32,289 nt of DNA from Paulinella micropora (GCA_009731375.1 BJOX01000215.1:102807-135095); one strand, 5' to 3'. Positions 1 through 10,597 are shown, counted from the first letter of the stretch. Made by a program: numbers and translations. Notes: generated from the sequence alone by a model not told the origin.

Positions 1-69
<69 letters not shown>
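1..69. repeat. (TCTA)n tetranucleotide microsatellite
   Basis: About 17 uninterrupted TCTA units open the window. The tract ends shortly before the 3' splice site of the transposase exon, so it probably lies in an intron or at the edge of that gene. The true left end is outside the window. Confidence 0.98.
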
Positions 70-120
70 GCATCCAACTACCAGCGAAGTCTTGCTGACA
101 GGTTTAAATATTTCTTGCAG

Positions 121-1109
121 ATCCAAATCTTCAAGACGTAGAGATCGTCCGGATTCTCAAGTACGAACTCGGATGGACCTGGCTTGACGACGGGACCGCT
201 GGTGCAGCAGTCAAGAGGATCGAGCGCATTCGAAAGGATACCCTCCATTACTCTCTCAAGATGGCATCTATTACTTCCCCCTTGAAATACACTGTCCGCA
301 ACATTCTGCGAATGTACGGGTATGTAGATTGGGTGGCGGAAGTAGATCCTGCGCGCTTGAAATTTCTTGATGAAGCTTCTTTCAGGAATTATGATTTATA
401 CCGGCGTCGGAACTGCCGGTCAGCGCGGGGAATTCGGGTGCATATGCTAGCATCTCTTGTACATGGTTTATTCTTTTGATTTTGAGCCCCCCCCCCCTCC
501 TTCTTGGTTTTCTAATTTTCTTTCTTTCAAAAAAATTTCCTGTTTTTTTTCCTCCTCATTTAACTATGATAACTATTTCCCTTCGAAAGTTTATATCATC
601 GCTAAATATCAGATTCTGAGTCTTGACACATAATTTGTTTTTGGTTGATCTTTTAGGTCGTACTGGGAAGGGACATGTCTGAGCATGTCGATGTAACATA
701 CAGTGTTACTTACCTGACGTCGTTGGTTCATCCACGAGGGGGTGCACTGCTTTCCGTTAGGTTGGGTAGCAATAATGCTGTTGATTTTTTGAATAGCATT
801 CTGGATGCCATAGCGAACGGCCTTCTGGTGGCGGGTGATAACCTGGTGCTTGATAATGCCAAGATCCATTACGCAGCCGCCATCAAGCCGCTCCTGCATG
901 CTCTTTTGCCTGCCCTCGGTATCTCGCTTGTCTTTCTGCCGGCTTACTCGCCTGAATTTAATCCGTGCGAGTTGGTGTTTTCGAATGTCAAAGAATTTAT
1001 GCGGGCTCATCGAGGAAATGAAAGTTTTTTGACTGAGATCTATAGGGGGTTTGCAAATGCAACCAGTTTAGAATCAGTGGCGGCCCAGTACGGACACTGC
1101 ATTCCATGA
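121..1109 (+). CDS. Tc1/mariner/IS630-like DDE transposase, 3' part, two exons
   Basis: Exon 121-437 follows a TTTCTTGCAG acceptor and stays open in the frame of 261. Exon 657-1109 continues in the same frame and ends at TGA. The first exon holds an HTH-like stretch and then DPARLKFLDEASF, the family's first catalytic Asp block. The second holds LVLDNAKIHYA (second Asp) and LPAYSPEFNPCELVFSNVK, the typical YSPxxNPxE block with the catalytic Glu. I count 38 residues between second Asp and Glu, slightly more than the usual 34-36. The enzyme would cut and join transposon ends in the nucleus. The N-terminal DNA-binding part lies upstream of the window or is lost beside the TCTA tract. No inverted repeats or TA duplication were found, so it could be a live element, a remnant or a domesticated gene. 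The family call is firm; activity is unknown. Confidence 0.8.
438..656 (+). other. Phase-0 spliceosomal intron in the DDE transposase
   Basis: The intron starts GTGCAT directly after codon CGG and ends TGATCTTTTAG before codon GTC. It carries a long pyrimidine-rich run (C10, then TCC/TTC/TTT blocks). Removing its 219 nt joins two exons in the same frame and places the Asp block upstream of the DNAKIH block as the family requires. Reading straight through hits TGA at about 477. It contains no palindrome array, unlike the introns at 11.5-18 kb. Confidence 0.75.
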
Positions 1110-1689
1110 TATTTATTAATATTCATATTAATAGTAATAGTTGACGAAGCAAATCACACAACTGTCCTTTCCACTAAGTCTCTCTGCCTACGTTATACCA
1201 GATCCTGCCTCGCCCTATTTAACTATCTGGATTCTACCTGCCTACCTACTTGCCTGCTGTCCTTTATATTGTATTAATAACAGGCTAAGTTATCAATAGT
1301 AGTAATATTAATAAGACTCGTGACAGACGTTGATTACACTATATGATTATTTTTTTTACTTAACAGAGTTTCAATGCTTAACTTGACGGGAGTCTAAAAC
1401 TTCAAAAGTATATATTAATAACTGAAAGTGAATAAATCCTAGTCACAAACAAAGCTTGCGAACTTCATCATATGAGTCTCAACTGCCGGTTCGATTTCAA
1501 AGTAAGCGGCGGGTATCCGAACAAAACTAATTGTTTCATTCAAAACTTAAAAACTCAGAGAAAACTCAATTTTCAACCAAAACTAAAAAACTGACTCAAA
1601 ACAGAAAAATCAAATTTTTTTTGCACTTGAATGTCGCTAGCAGTATATATAATAACCGGTAATCGGTTTCCATAAATACATTTACTTGT
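1110..1689. other. AT-rich stretch without a recognisable gene
   Basis: I see no supported coding region here. The sequence is AT-rich with several homopolymer A/T runs and a GTAAT-centred inverted repeat near 1651-1668. It separates the DDE transposase stop from the part of the minus-strand gypsy element that aligns with the plus-strand element. An LTR of the minus element could lie here, but I found no matching copy beyond its gag end. Confidence 0.5.
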
Positions 1690-2168
1690 TGTGAAGACAT
1701 ACCCTTGTATAAATCGGTATCATTTAATATAGTGTCAGGTGATCAAGTCTGACGACTATATCCGAAGTTGGGTTGAGTGCGCCCTAACCTTGCGATATGC
1801 CGATACAAGTAGAGATCGCTGGAGTCCGGTGTAGCAGTTCATGTTATTAATCTATCAGTTCCTTTGATTAGACTGTAGAGTCTTTAATGAGATCATCATT
1901 CTGGTACTAATTCGGGTCGTATCCAGGAAACACCATCGCTCACTCAAATAGCGATCCCGTAACGGTGCTGTTTCGTGGTCGTCTCGTCTGTCTCTGCCGA
2001 AGCAAGAGAATAGAATGCCCATTCTTATCAGCTGTGTCGTGTTAATTTCTAGAAGAATGAATGCTGTAGTAGCTTTAATATCTAAGTAAGGTTGTTGGGA
2101 CGATATTGGATCAATGCTAGGTTCGCAATCGATCAGGTCCACAATACTTCTAGAGAAAAAAATACTTA
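1690..2168 (-). other. 3' flank of the minus-strand gypsy element (3' UTR or LTR)
   Basis: Read on the minus strand this follows the pol stop and aligns with 31800-32130 after the plus-strand element. Shared blocks include CTCTACTTGT, TCGGATATAG, TATACAAGGGTATGTC and GAGCGATGGTGTT. Both copies keep a small hairpin: ATCGCT at 1935-1940 pairs with AGCGAT at 1950-1955 around a 9-nt loop. Short ORFs in the two copies lie in different frames and are not conserved, so the conservation looks like RNA or terminal-repeat function rather than protein. Whether this is LTR or internal 3' UTR is unresolved. Confidence 0.6.
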
Positions 2169-2790
2169 CTATAGACGCCGTCTACGCGCGCGGACCCCTT
2201 TACCTGGTGGAGGACCTCCAACCAAAGTTAAGTCTAAGGTAGAATGTTCGAGGACGTCCCAAATTTTGTGAGAGATTGCGCCTTGTACCAAGTCAAAAGG
2301 AATGTCTAGCACCCCTCGTGGTAGTGCTTGTATAGTCCACGCGGTATGATCTTTATCTGTAGGAGATATGGTATCATCCCATGTCTCAAGTTTCTTAGCG
2401 TCTTTACATACTTGTCTTACTTTAGGATCTTCCACTGGATCCAGACTCCTCCAGAAATGTAAGACTGGTTGAATGATTTGTGCCGCAGTCGAAATTCGGT
2501 TCGATCGCGTATGGCGTTTGTGAGGTACTGCCATGACTCTCATGAGATATAGATCTGAGAGCGTGTCATCGGCTACATGTTGGGCCGCAGGCCTCACCAA
2601 GTAAAAAGCGTCTTTGGCCCATGAAATATGTCCAATCGCATCTCCTTCTTTCCAACTAGGGTGAACGAGAGTGTCATTGCCCGCGCGAGGGTCTTGATCT
2701 CCGTCATCGCTCCCCTCTTGATGGACTCCTTGCGAACGTGCCGTCCTTATCGCCTTTCTCGGTCGGTCATAGATAAGGTCATTTGCGCTC
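2169..2790 (-). pseudogene. Gypsy pol C-terminal extension, frameshifted fragment
   Basis: This frame encodes the last ~200 residues of the element's Pol, ending in a basic tail (RARRRRL) and TAG-TAA. It aligns along its length with the final part of the plus-strand Pol (shared AQHVADDTLSDLYLMRV, GGPPPGK). It is separated from the integrase part by a one-base deletion near 2790: the plus copy reads GCGCGGAATGAT where this copy reads GCGCAAATGAC. The deletion causes a stop at 2747-2749. The function of the extension is unknown; I do not recognise a chromodomain in it. Confidence 0.75.
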
Positions 2791-5700
2791 TCCTTATTTG
2801 CGCCTCCGTGAACTTTCCTTCCGGCACGTTCGACTCCACCCTTTTGCGGGTCTGAGTCCCCGCCGCACTTTTGCGGTCGGTGGCCCGCTTGTTCTCCAGC
2901 TCAGCCTCCTCCTTCTCCGCAATTGGTGCCCTGTAGGCATCCCGTTCCGAGATATCCTCCTGACGGATTGGTGGGACCTCTTTAAAGTCAGCCTCCATCC
3001 GTTTGAGTGCTTGATCAACGGACTCATCTTCAAGTAGGAAGGGATCATACTTAATCAGCCTTCGTACATTTACTATTTGAACTTTCCCTCTGCCTCTGAT
3101 TTTATAATTCAAAGGCCCCATCTGTTCCATGATCTGGTATGGTCCTTTCCAGTGGATGAACAGCTTCGAGCTGACTCCCTGAGGAATCTGAGGATGGTAC
3201 AGTAGTACAATATCCCCGACCTGAAATCTGACTTGATCCAGGTGTGCCTGCCTGACACCTTCAGCATCAGTCTTCCTGCGCTCCGCCTCCCTATGCGCCT
3301 GTACTATTTGCTCCGCCTCCATCTTCGCCCGAAGTCTCACCCCAAACAGCTCATCCTGATCTGCCCATGAATCTTTTGGGTGCAGCAGTGAGGCTGGGAT
3401 GGCGGGCTCACGCCCATATACCAATTGGTATGGCGAGACGGAACCTTTTGAACCACCTAACGCTGTAGAGGGTAGGCAATTCATAGCAAAGGCAAACGAG
3501 GATGCTGCCTCCACCCATGCCTTTTGGTTCTCCTTCTTCATACAATACATCTTCAGCGCGGCCTTGAGGGGTCTATGCACCCGCTCTATCTTGCCGTTCG
3601 CTCTGGGGTTATAGGCGGTGACATATTGCCATTTCATGCCGTAATATGCAGATAGCTTGTCGATGACTTCATTATTAAAGTCAGAGCCTCGATCTGAGCA
3701 TATTTTTCTCGGCACCCCAATCTGTGAGATGATCCTGTCAATCAACGCCTTGGCTGTTGTTTCGCCCGTAACGTCTTTGACTGGGACCACCCATACATAG
3801 TTGGTGGCTCTGTCTATGGCCGTTAGAAGGTATCTGTAGCCTTCCGTCGTGACCGGGAAAGGTCCTACAAGATCGGTGTGTAAGAACTCGAACATTCCTA
3901 AGTGTAAAGGAAAAGTCCCGATCAGGCCAAAATTCGCCTTCAATGGTGTTTTGGATGTCTTGCATGGGATGCATGCATTGACCTGTTCATCAATATTCTC
4001 CTTCATCTTCTTCCACCAGAATCGTCTCGAAATGAACATATGCGTTCTTTGTCGGCCCGGGTGCGCCAGTAGTGGGCAGTTATGAGCAGCGACAAAAATG
4101 ATGTGTCTGAGTTTCTCAGGAACCCAGAGAGTCCATTTGTCTGGTTGTGATGCATAGCGCCCGTGTTGGCCTTTGTACCACAAGAGACCGTCTCTCCACC
4201 CCATCTCCTTCTGTTGCTCCTTAATCTCCTTCGTCATTTTCAGCTCGTTCGGGTTCTTGTATAGCTGTATTAGCTCTTTGAACTCCGGATCGAGAGCCTG
4301 TTGCTGTCTCCATGCAGTGGGTGAGGCTATGTGGATAGTCCCATCCTCTAGCTGCACTCCTATCCTCTCAGGGTTTTCGTCTAACTCCTCCTTGTTCTCC
4401 TGCGGGGGTTCCGCATATGCTTCTTGCTTAATCTCTTCTTGTTTTATCTCCGCCTTCATATTCTCATATGCTTCATAGGACCACTCAGCATCCTCGAGGA
4501 CATGTGCTGTACAACATATCCCATGATCCGGACCTTGCGGGCTATGACGTAGACCCGATCGGTTATATCGGACCCCTCTCGCCATCTGCATCGACTCGAT
4601 ATGATGCACTTCGTATGTGCAGTCTGGGGATAGATCCTCCATTTCTGCTGATGATACGAGAGCTGCCACTTCTGAGTGAAACTCTAGCCTGGAGAGGCTG
4701 TCAGCGACAACATTTCGCTTGCCGGGTAGATGGACCATTGTAAAATTGAAACATGACAAGAATGCCTGCCATCTCGCTAGACGGCCAGTCTGTTCATGAT
4801 TCATCAGCCATAGTAAATTCTGGTGATCAGTCCTTACTATAAACTGAGGTCCACCCCATAAATACTCTCTCAACCGTTTGAGGGCCCAGACCACCGCCAG
4901 TGCCTCTCTCTGTCTCGTACAATAGTTTCGCTCCGCCGAGCACAACTTTCTACTTATAAACATGATCGGGCGCAACTTTTTCTCCTCATCTTCCTGTTGT
5001 AAGACTGCGCCGATCGCGAACTTTGATGCGTCTGTGTCGACTACGAATTGCTTCGAAAAGTCGGGCATCATCAGCACGAGTCCGCCATCCTTCGGATCTT
5101 TGTAGATGAGATCTTTGAGCGTGTTGTACGCTTCTAAGGCTTCATCATCCCACTTCTCAAAATCACCGAAGTCGATCATTCTCTCCAACTTAGCCCGAGT
5201 TGCACCCCAATTGGGTATGAACTGGCTGTAATATTGCGCCATCGCAAGAAATGAGTGCAGCTCTGTGCGATTCTTCGGCCTCTGCCGGCTCATGATCTCC
5301 TCCCTCTTCTCTTTGGATATCGAGACTCTATTGTAAGAGATTTCGTACCCCAAATATGTCACGCTTGTCTTTGCGAGTTGACATTTCTTCAAATTACATT
5401 TCAGGCCAAATAGTTTGATACGCCTGAAAATGTCTGTTAGATGGTCGATGTGCTCTTCCATCGTATTGGAGTACACGATAATGTCATCGATGTAACAAAA
5501 TGCGTACTCTCCCGCCTTCTGTCCTCTTCTCCTCCTGAAACCTCCCTCTGTCTGGTCATTATATTTGCTACTCAGCATGCTTTGCATCGCTTTCTGAAAG
5601 AGTCCCGGGGCCTGTTTGAGTCCCATCGGAAGTACTTTCCACTGATATATCTCCATTCCTACTACAAATGCAGTCAGCCATCTGGACTTTTCATCCAGTG

Positions 5701-6090
5701 GAATTTGCCAGAAGCCATTCTTCAGATCAATGACTGAGTATAGCTTGGCGTTCCGCAATACTCGCCTTCCTTCTTCAAGAGTAGGTAATGGATTTCGTTC
5801 CTCCTCTAAAAGTTTATTGACGCGGGCATAGTTAACCGTTAAGCGCCATTCTCCTTCCGGTTTAGGCACCAGTCTCAGTTGGGAAACTATTGGAGATGTC
5901 GATCTCTCAATGAAATCCTCATCGAGTAACTGCCGTGCTTGTTCTTCTGCGATCTTTGCTTCATGTATACTCAGATTTGCCCGTCGTGGCGCCGGGGAAG
6001 GCTCAGCACCTGGTATTTTACAAATAACCGCGGTGAAGTCCCAAGACGACAAGCCACCGCTAAGTGTTGCTTCCGTGAGGGCGCCGGTAT
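2747..6090 (-). pseudogene. Gypsy RT-RNase H-integrase region of the broken minus-strand element
   Basis: A long open frame holds, in order, reverse transcriptase with YIDD and a PMGLKQAPGLFQ block, RNase H (VVDTDASKFAIGAVLQ to VVADSLSRL), an HHCC zinc module (AHNCPLLAHPG, then CIPC), the integrase core (D, D-35-E with CSDRGSDF and NPRANGKIER) and the GPY module (HWKGPYQI). It is collinear and very similar to the plus-strand Pol. The frame is cut off from the protease frame by a one-base deletion near 6092-6098 and a ~410-bp deletion just downstream, and ends early through the 2790 frameshift. The first ~30 residues of the open frame are out-of-frame translation. Several domains look intact, but the element cannot make full-length Pol. 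Confidence 0.85.
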
Positions 6091-7529
6091 CGATAATCAA
6101 TAAGCCGGTCCCGTATCTCCTGCGCCCATATCGCCTTCTCATTGTACGGGAGTATGACCGTATATGGTTTATTATTTTCAAAAAGAGTGCGCAGGCACTT
6201 TTTCGCTTCTGTCAGTGAGCGCGGCCACGTAGGCTCGTCACCCCAGAATTCGGTAATAAAGCTTTTAATATCTTCTGGGATATCTGGGAGTCGTCCCCTT
6301 CTCCTCGGTATAAACTCCTGTCTGTCCTTCTCTTCCACCTTTACGTGAAAGCAATACCCGTTGGTAATATATACATCGGCCCCTGCTCCTTCTTCAAATC
6401 TCGCCAACGATGGGCACCTTTTTCCCATGCATATAATCTCCTCTTTCCTCTTTTCAATGAGATCGTCTATCGACTTTTTATCCCATTGTGTAGAGACTGT
6501 AGCCGTATAGACCTCCGCCTCTCTCTTGTCTGACAGGTTTGAACCATCTTTAGACACCGCGTCCGTTGGCATATATGCCTCATATGCGTGTGTAATGGCC
6601 ACCTGTTTCCCTTCCGATGCTACCCCTAGGTGTAGGGCCTCGTATGAGTCAATAGCATGGAGAGAGTCGACAGTATATTCTTCTCCTGGCTCTACGCCGT
6701 ATATGACTCTTTTGGCGGCGCAATCAATCACTACGTTCATTGTCGCCAGTTGGTCGTACGACAAAAGAACAGATCCGTGGTATTCGGGGACAACGTACAA
6801 GTCCACTCGATATACTCGTCCGGATTTCAATTTAAAATTTAAAGTGATGATGCCCGTTATATCCGTCCGACTACTAACTCCTTTCAAGGTGCCAGATGAT
6901 TTTTTCATATTAGTTTCTAACCACTCATGGTGTTTCGTAGTAAATTTCTGGCCGACAATATTAATATTCGCCATAGTATCATTACCAACGTTTATAAAGG
7001 TATTTAATGTTTCACAAAAAAGGTTCGTATAGCATAAAGCGTCTGGCCGGTGACTTTTTAAGGCCAATACAAGGAGCTTGTGTTCTAAAATCTGTATCCT
7101 TTTCTCGAGGTTCGCCTCCTCCTCCCTTTCCGCCGTTTTTGTAATGTCTTTTTGGGTATTGTTCACAGGCGAAGGATGATTGTCCTTGCTTTCTCTGTTT
7201 GAGACCGTGAGGAGAGGTTGATGTCCTCCATCCTCCTTGTCTATTGTCTGTCTCGGCAAGTTGATAAGATTAACTGCCGGTTCTATTCTTACTTTCTTCG
7301 GCTGTGGCTGCGACAGGCCCGCCTGCTTTCTCTTTGCCAGCGCTTTACTCGCCTGCCTATTAGCAGCATGCACTGTTTGTTGTCGTGATGGGTGTACTGG
7401 TATTGTACTACCTTTGAGTTGGTCTGTGGCCTGCTGTGGGCTCTTAGACTCACTGGTACCCTTGGTTGGGACCTGCACAACGGTGTATCGTGCAATGCAT
7501 GTTGTTCTGTTTTCTCCCTCCTTCTCTAG
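6091..7529 (-). pseudogene. Gypsy pol N-terminal region with aspartic protease, minus element
   Basis: This frame runs without a stop from the codon after the gag UGA (7532-7530). It starts with a basic, low-complexity linker and a short coiled coil, then the retropepsin-like domain: GNDTMANINIVG at the active-site position, a VDLYVVPEYHG strand, and LLSYDQLATMNVVIDC, which corresponds to the usual ILGMDWL...VIDC. The expected DTGA is DTMA here and also in the plus copy. A ~120-residue segment of unknown function follows (DKKSIDDLIEKRKEEI, FWGDEPTWPRSL), and then the frame breaks near 6095. In an intact element this part is made only as a Gag-Pol fusion. Confidence 0.75.
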
Positions 7530-7538
7530 TCATTGGAC
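7518..7538 (-). promoter_or_regulatory. Predicted UGA readthrough site between gag and pol (minus element)
   Basis: On the minus strand the gag frame ends CAA-TGA-CTA-GAG and pol continues in the same frame with no further stop. UGA-CUA-G is the best-known strong stop-codon readthrough context, as in several RNA viruses and some animal mRNAs. The plus-strand element has GAA-TGA-CTG-GAG at the same place. Readthrough is inferred from the conserved layout. Confidence 0.65.
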
Positions 7539-9354
7539 TACCTCAAATCTGTTACCTGAGTCGGCATCAGTGTCGGTAGTGGTTGCGCCTGATGTCGCAT
7601 AGGCCTGTGGTGCTGAGGAACTCGAGCATGAGCTCGAGCCGTCTGCCCAGCCCCCATCTCTGTGGTACGGGCGCTCTGTGCTGCCGTATCCACCTCGGCC
7701 AACCCATCTTCCTCCTCCTCTACCTTGAAATACACCTCTTCCTCCTCCTCTTCTCACAAATCCTCTCTCCCCCCCGCGAGTGTATGTGCCTCGTGCGAAA
7801 GGGCTCCTGCTCCTCGAGGGCAGCAATGGCCAGAGTACAACTCATCTCTGCATGTCCACCTGTCCTTGCTAGCTCCTCCTCTCCTCTGTACTTCTCGTAA
7901 GTTATACGATCAAAACCAGCTCCAAGGAGGGATCGATCACAGAGATGTTCTAGGACTTCATACTCCTGCTCCACCTCACACTGGTTTTGCTGGAAGCATC
8001 TGTCCATCTCATTGAACTTAGTCATGCGGGTCTTCTCTGTGTCAGCCTCATTAGCAGTGATAGCATAGAGCTTAAGGCCCCCTCCCCCAATTTTGATTTT
8101 AGCTAGGGCTGCCTGCAGCGCCTGCTTTTTCTTCTGGAAGTCAGTCAAGTTAATTACTGTTCCTCCCCCTTGGGGTCCTCCTCCTGTGGGTCCTCCTCCT
8201 GCTTTCTTGGGAGCTGGGTTAGATGTGGTAGGTGGAGCCGTTGGCTGTGGAGCCACCCGTGCTACTGCCATTGCCACAGCTATCTTCTCCTTCTGCTCCT
8301 TCTCCTCTTTCTGTCTCGTCTCTTCTTCTTTCACCTGTCGTGCTAGATGAGTCACGAACTGTGCAAGCCCTGTGGCACTAGAGAGGAAGTGTGCCTTTTC
8401 TCTCATGGAAGACTTATCAGCTCTGTTATTATTTGGGATTGTTGTGAGAGGGCCTTTAATGAGAGTGTGATTCTTCGTGTGGGCCCATTGTTTCCATGTT
8501 GGTTTTTGCTCCTTCCCCTCAAAGAGGCCCTTATGGAGTTGTGTGAGGCGTTCAAGCACCTGACAAGACTGGTCAACCTCCTCGTAAACAGGATGTTGCC
8601 TTGTGTTGTCTTTCAGTGCTTTGTACATTTCGTTGTAAGCCCGTGTGAAGGCAGTTACAAAAGCCTCAAGGGCAAACTCAATGCCACTTTGGTTTCTACC
8701 TTCGAACTTTCTGTCTAGATTCTTGATATCAGTGGGGACACCACAGACAGACAGCCATGCTGCAGTTGTGCGTTTATTTTTCCACTGTAAGTTTGTGCGT
8801 TCATGAAATTCCGCAACGAGCACAGCATCGTAGAGTGTTGCAGATATGTCGTATATGTCGCACAGTGTAAGAGTGTCGCCATACTTAATATCCTGCAATG
8901 GCACTCTTTCGTGCTCAAACCTCACTTTGTTGAAGAGAGGCTTCGCAAGGCCGGGAATTTCGATCAGGAGGTTGCTTTGACCTTGTCCTGGTCTATTCCT
9001 TTTCTCGTAAGGAATGTAGATGTGTGTTTTATAATAGGTTGGGTAGTTAAGGAAGAAGGACTCTTCATCATCATATGTAGCCAACTGTTCCCATGTATTT
9101 GGGATATTCTGGCCAACATCCTCCATCTCTCTCTCTGCCTCTGTCAGTGGAGAGCCTCCAGTCTGACCTGCACTCGCTTCTTGTGCATCACCCCCCCGTG
9201 TCGACTCTACATCGGCTGTATACGTATACTCCTCTCTCTCCTCTCCATCTCTATCCCCCCTCTCTTCTGAGTACTGAGTCTCCTGCTCCTCTCCTCCCTC
9301 ACTAGGACCATAATCAGTTTGTGTCACACCAGCCTGCTCATTCTCGTCTTCCAT
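7530..9354 (-). pseudogene. Gypsy gag, internally deleted (minus element)
   Basis: A real ATG at 9354 opens an acidic N-terminus, followed by the capsid-like region that aligns with the plus Gag (IKYGDTLTLCDIYD with IKFGDTHTHLELLD; coiled coil; Pro/Gly-rich hinge). After SCTLAIAALEEQ near 7830 the match jumps: some 250 residues present in the plus Gag, including its CCCH zinc finger, are missing. The Arg-Gly-Gly tail and the terminal GNRFEVVQ continue in another frame at 7826-7530. So this gag carries a ~0.7-kb deletion plus frameshift. Gag would form the particle and bind RNA; this copy lacks the zinc finger and cannot reach its own readthrough stop in frame. Confidence 0.8.
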
Positions 9355-9800
9355 CTTATGTTATGAGAGTCACGTCTGCTTTTTTTTTTTTCTTTTTTTC
9401 CTCTGTTATTCTTATCACTCTATGCAACCTTCTTCTCCTTCTTCCTTTTCTCTGTTGAAATAGTTATGGGGCGTCAGGCCCTACACAGAGATAACGATAG
9501 TTTGGTCAAAAGAGCTGTTTTGTAGAAGTCAGTCTGTCGTCGGACAGTGCTTCGATATTTGTCTTGCTCTTGTGTGAGAGATGTGTAATCTCCTCTGGTT
9601 TCTGCAGAGAAAATGCAAGGAAAATGGTTCAGAACAGAGAGTGGGAGTGATTTGCTCGTTTCTCCTCTGTCTGTGTGTTTGTCTGATGTTTGTTTCGCAC
9701 TTGTCCTACTTGGCTTTATGCAAGCAGCAAGAGGGAGTGGAGTAGGTGTGGTCTGGTGTCTTGTAGAAGATCACACAGAAGCCAAATGTGCACAAGGGCT
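9355..9800 (-). other. 5' leader of the minus-strand gypsy element
   Basis: No supported gene. Read on the minus strand, the part nearest gag shares short blocks with the plus-strand leader (TCTCTGTGTAGG..., a following GCC-rich block, AGAAAAGGAAGAAGGAGAA), in the same order. No sequence matching the 3' flank at 1690-2168 is visible, so a 5' LTR copy is missing, strongly diverged, or was cut off at the GA tract and transposon-like end at 9801-9937. Confidence 0.45.
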
Positions 9801-9846
<46 letters not shown>

Positions 9847-9859
9847 CGAGAGAGAGAAA
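9801..9859. repeat. (GA)n microsatellite
   Basis: This is a nearly pure GA run, followed by a G-rich stretch (GGGGTGGGGGGGG) and then CACTA at 9876. It marks the left limit of the AT-rich repeat domain. Confidence 0.95.
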
Positions 9860-9875
9860 TAGGGGTGGGGGGGGA

Positions 9876-9937
9876 CACTACGCGGAGTGCGAATATTGAT
9901 TTTCATCAATATTTCCAAAAAAAAATATTGATTTTTC
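9876..9937 (+). mobile_element. Candidate transposon terminus (CACTA... plus hairpin), copy 1
   Basis: The sequence begins CACTACGCGGAGTGCG and runs into AATATTGATTTTCATCAATATT, a short hairpin. From CGGAGTGCG on, 55 bases recur almost unchanged at 19351-19404 in the same orientation, and there too they directly follow a dinucleotide microsatellite. CACTA is the start of En/Spm-type elements and the neighbouring minus-strand gene looks like a TNP2 transposase, so this may be one end of that element. No inverted partner was found, so the call is tentative. Confidence 0.3.
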
Positions 9938-10550
9938 AATATTTAGTATTGATTCAAAATCAATATCTTTTCCACCAAAAAAAATATTGATTTTGAAATC
10001 AATATTAATATTGATTTTTTTTTCAAGAAAATTTTTTATGAAACCAAGGCAAAAAAAAAATGATTTTCCTGCAATATCGATATTTCACCATTATTGTCAC
10101 TACTTTTCAAGTATTTTCACAGGAAGTTATAAAAAAATTTATTTTCAAAAGCAACACTAATATTGATTTTATGTAATATTAATATTGAATTTAATGTAAT
10201 ATTAATATTGATTTTAATACAATATTAATATTGAAATTAAGCAATATAAATATTGTATCTTTTCAATGTAAATATTGAATGTTCAGAAACAACTGTATGT
10301 TAGGGCCCGTCTGAAATAATTGGAAATATAACAAAAATTTCTTCCCGGGAAATGTTTGTTATGTTCCCAATCGTTTCGGACTGACATGTAAAAATCATTA
10401 AAAAAAGGCAATATTAATATTGATTTTATGCAATATTAATATTGATTTTCATACAATACTAATATTGATTTTAATATAATATTAATATTGAAATCAAGCA
10501 ATATAAATATTGCATCTTTTCAATATAAATATTGAATGAAAATTGACTTT
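9890..10550. repeat. AT-rich palindromic repeats with a ~125-bp direct duplication
   Basis: Many copies of AATATTAATATT-type palindromes are spaced by GATTTTA/GAAATTAAG. A segment of about 125 bp (10155-10282) recurs at 10415-10541 in the same order with scattered substitutions. The two copies flank a unique hairpin at 10309-10381. The region lies just beyond the 3' end of the minus-strand gene. Confidence 0.85.
10309..10381. other. 33-bp imperfect hairpin with 7-nt loop
   Basis: Arm 10309-10341 (GTCTGAAATAATTGG...) pairs with 10349-10381 (...CCAATCGTTTCGGAC) around TTCCCGG. I count 27 of 33 Watson-Crick pairs. Several mismatches would be G-U pairs in RNA. It is not a coding region and could be a small foldback element or an RNA hairpin. 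Confidence 0.65.
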
Positions 10551-10597
10551 ATTCACGAAGTACATTGACTTTATTCACGAAGTACAGACTTTATTCA
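10546..10597 (-). terminator. Three AATAAA polyadenylation signals in a 20-22-bp repeat
   Basis: Read on the minus strand, GTGAATAAAGTC occurs three times, with AATAAA at 10595-10590, 10575-10570 and 10553-10548. The first overlaps the TAA stop (10593-10591) of the acidic-repeat ORF. This is a plausible 3' end for the minus-strand multi-exon gene. Confidence 0.6.

Noticed and set aside
6079-6100. A perfect-looking protease motif (LLIIDTGA) in the minus-strand pol frame.
   Set aside because: It arises only because a one-base deletion shifts the reading frame; the aligned plus copy reads different residues there and the protease fold lies ~700 bp upstream.
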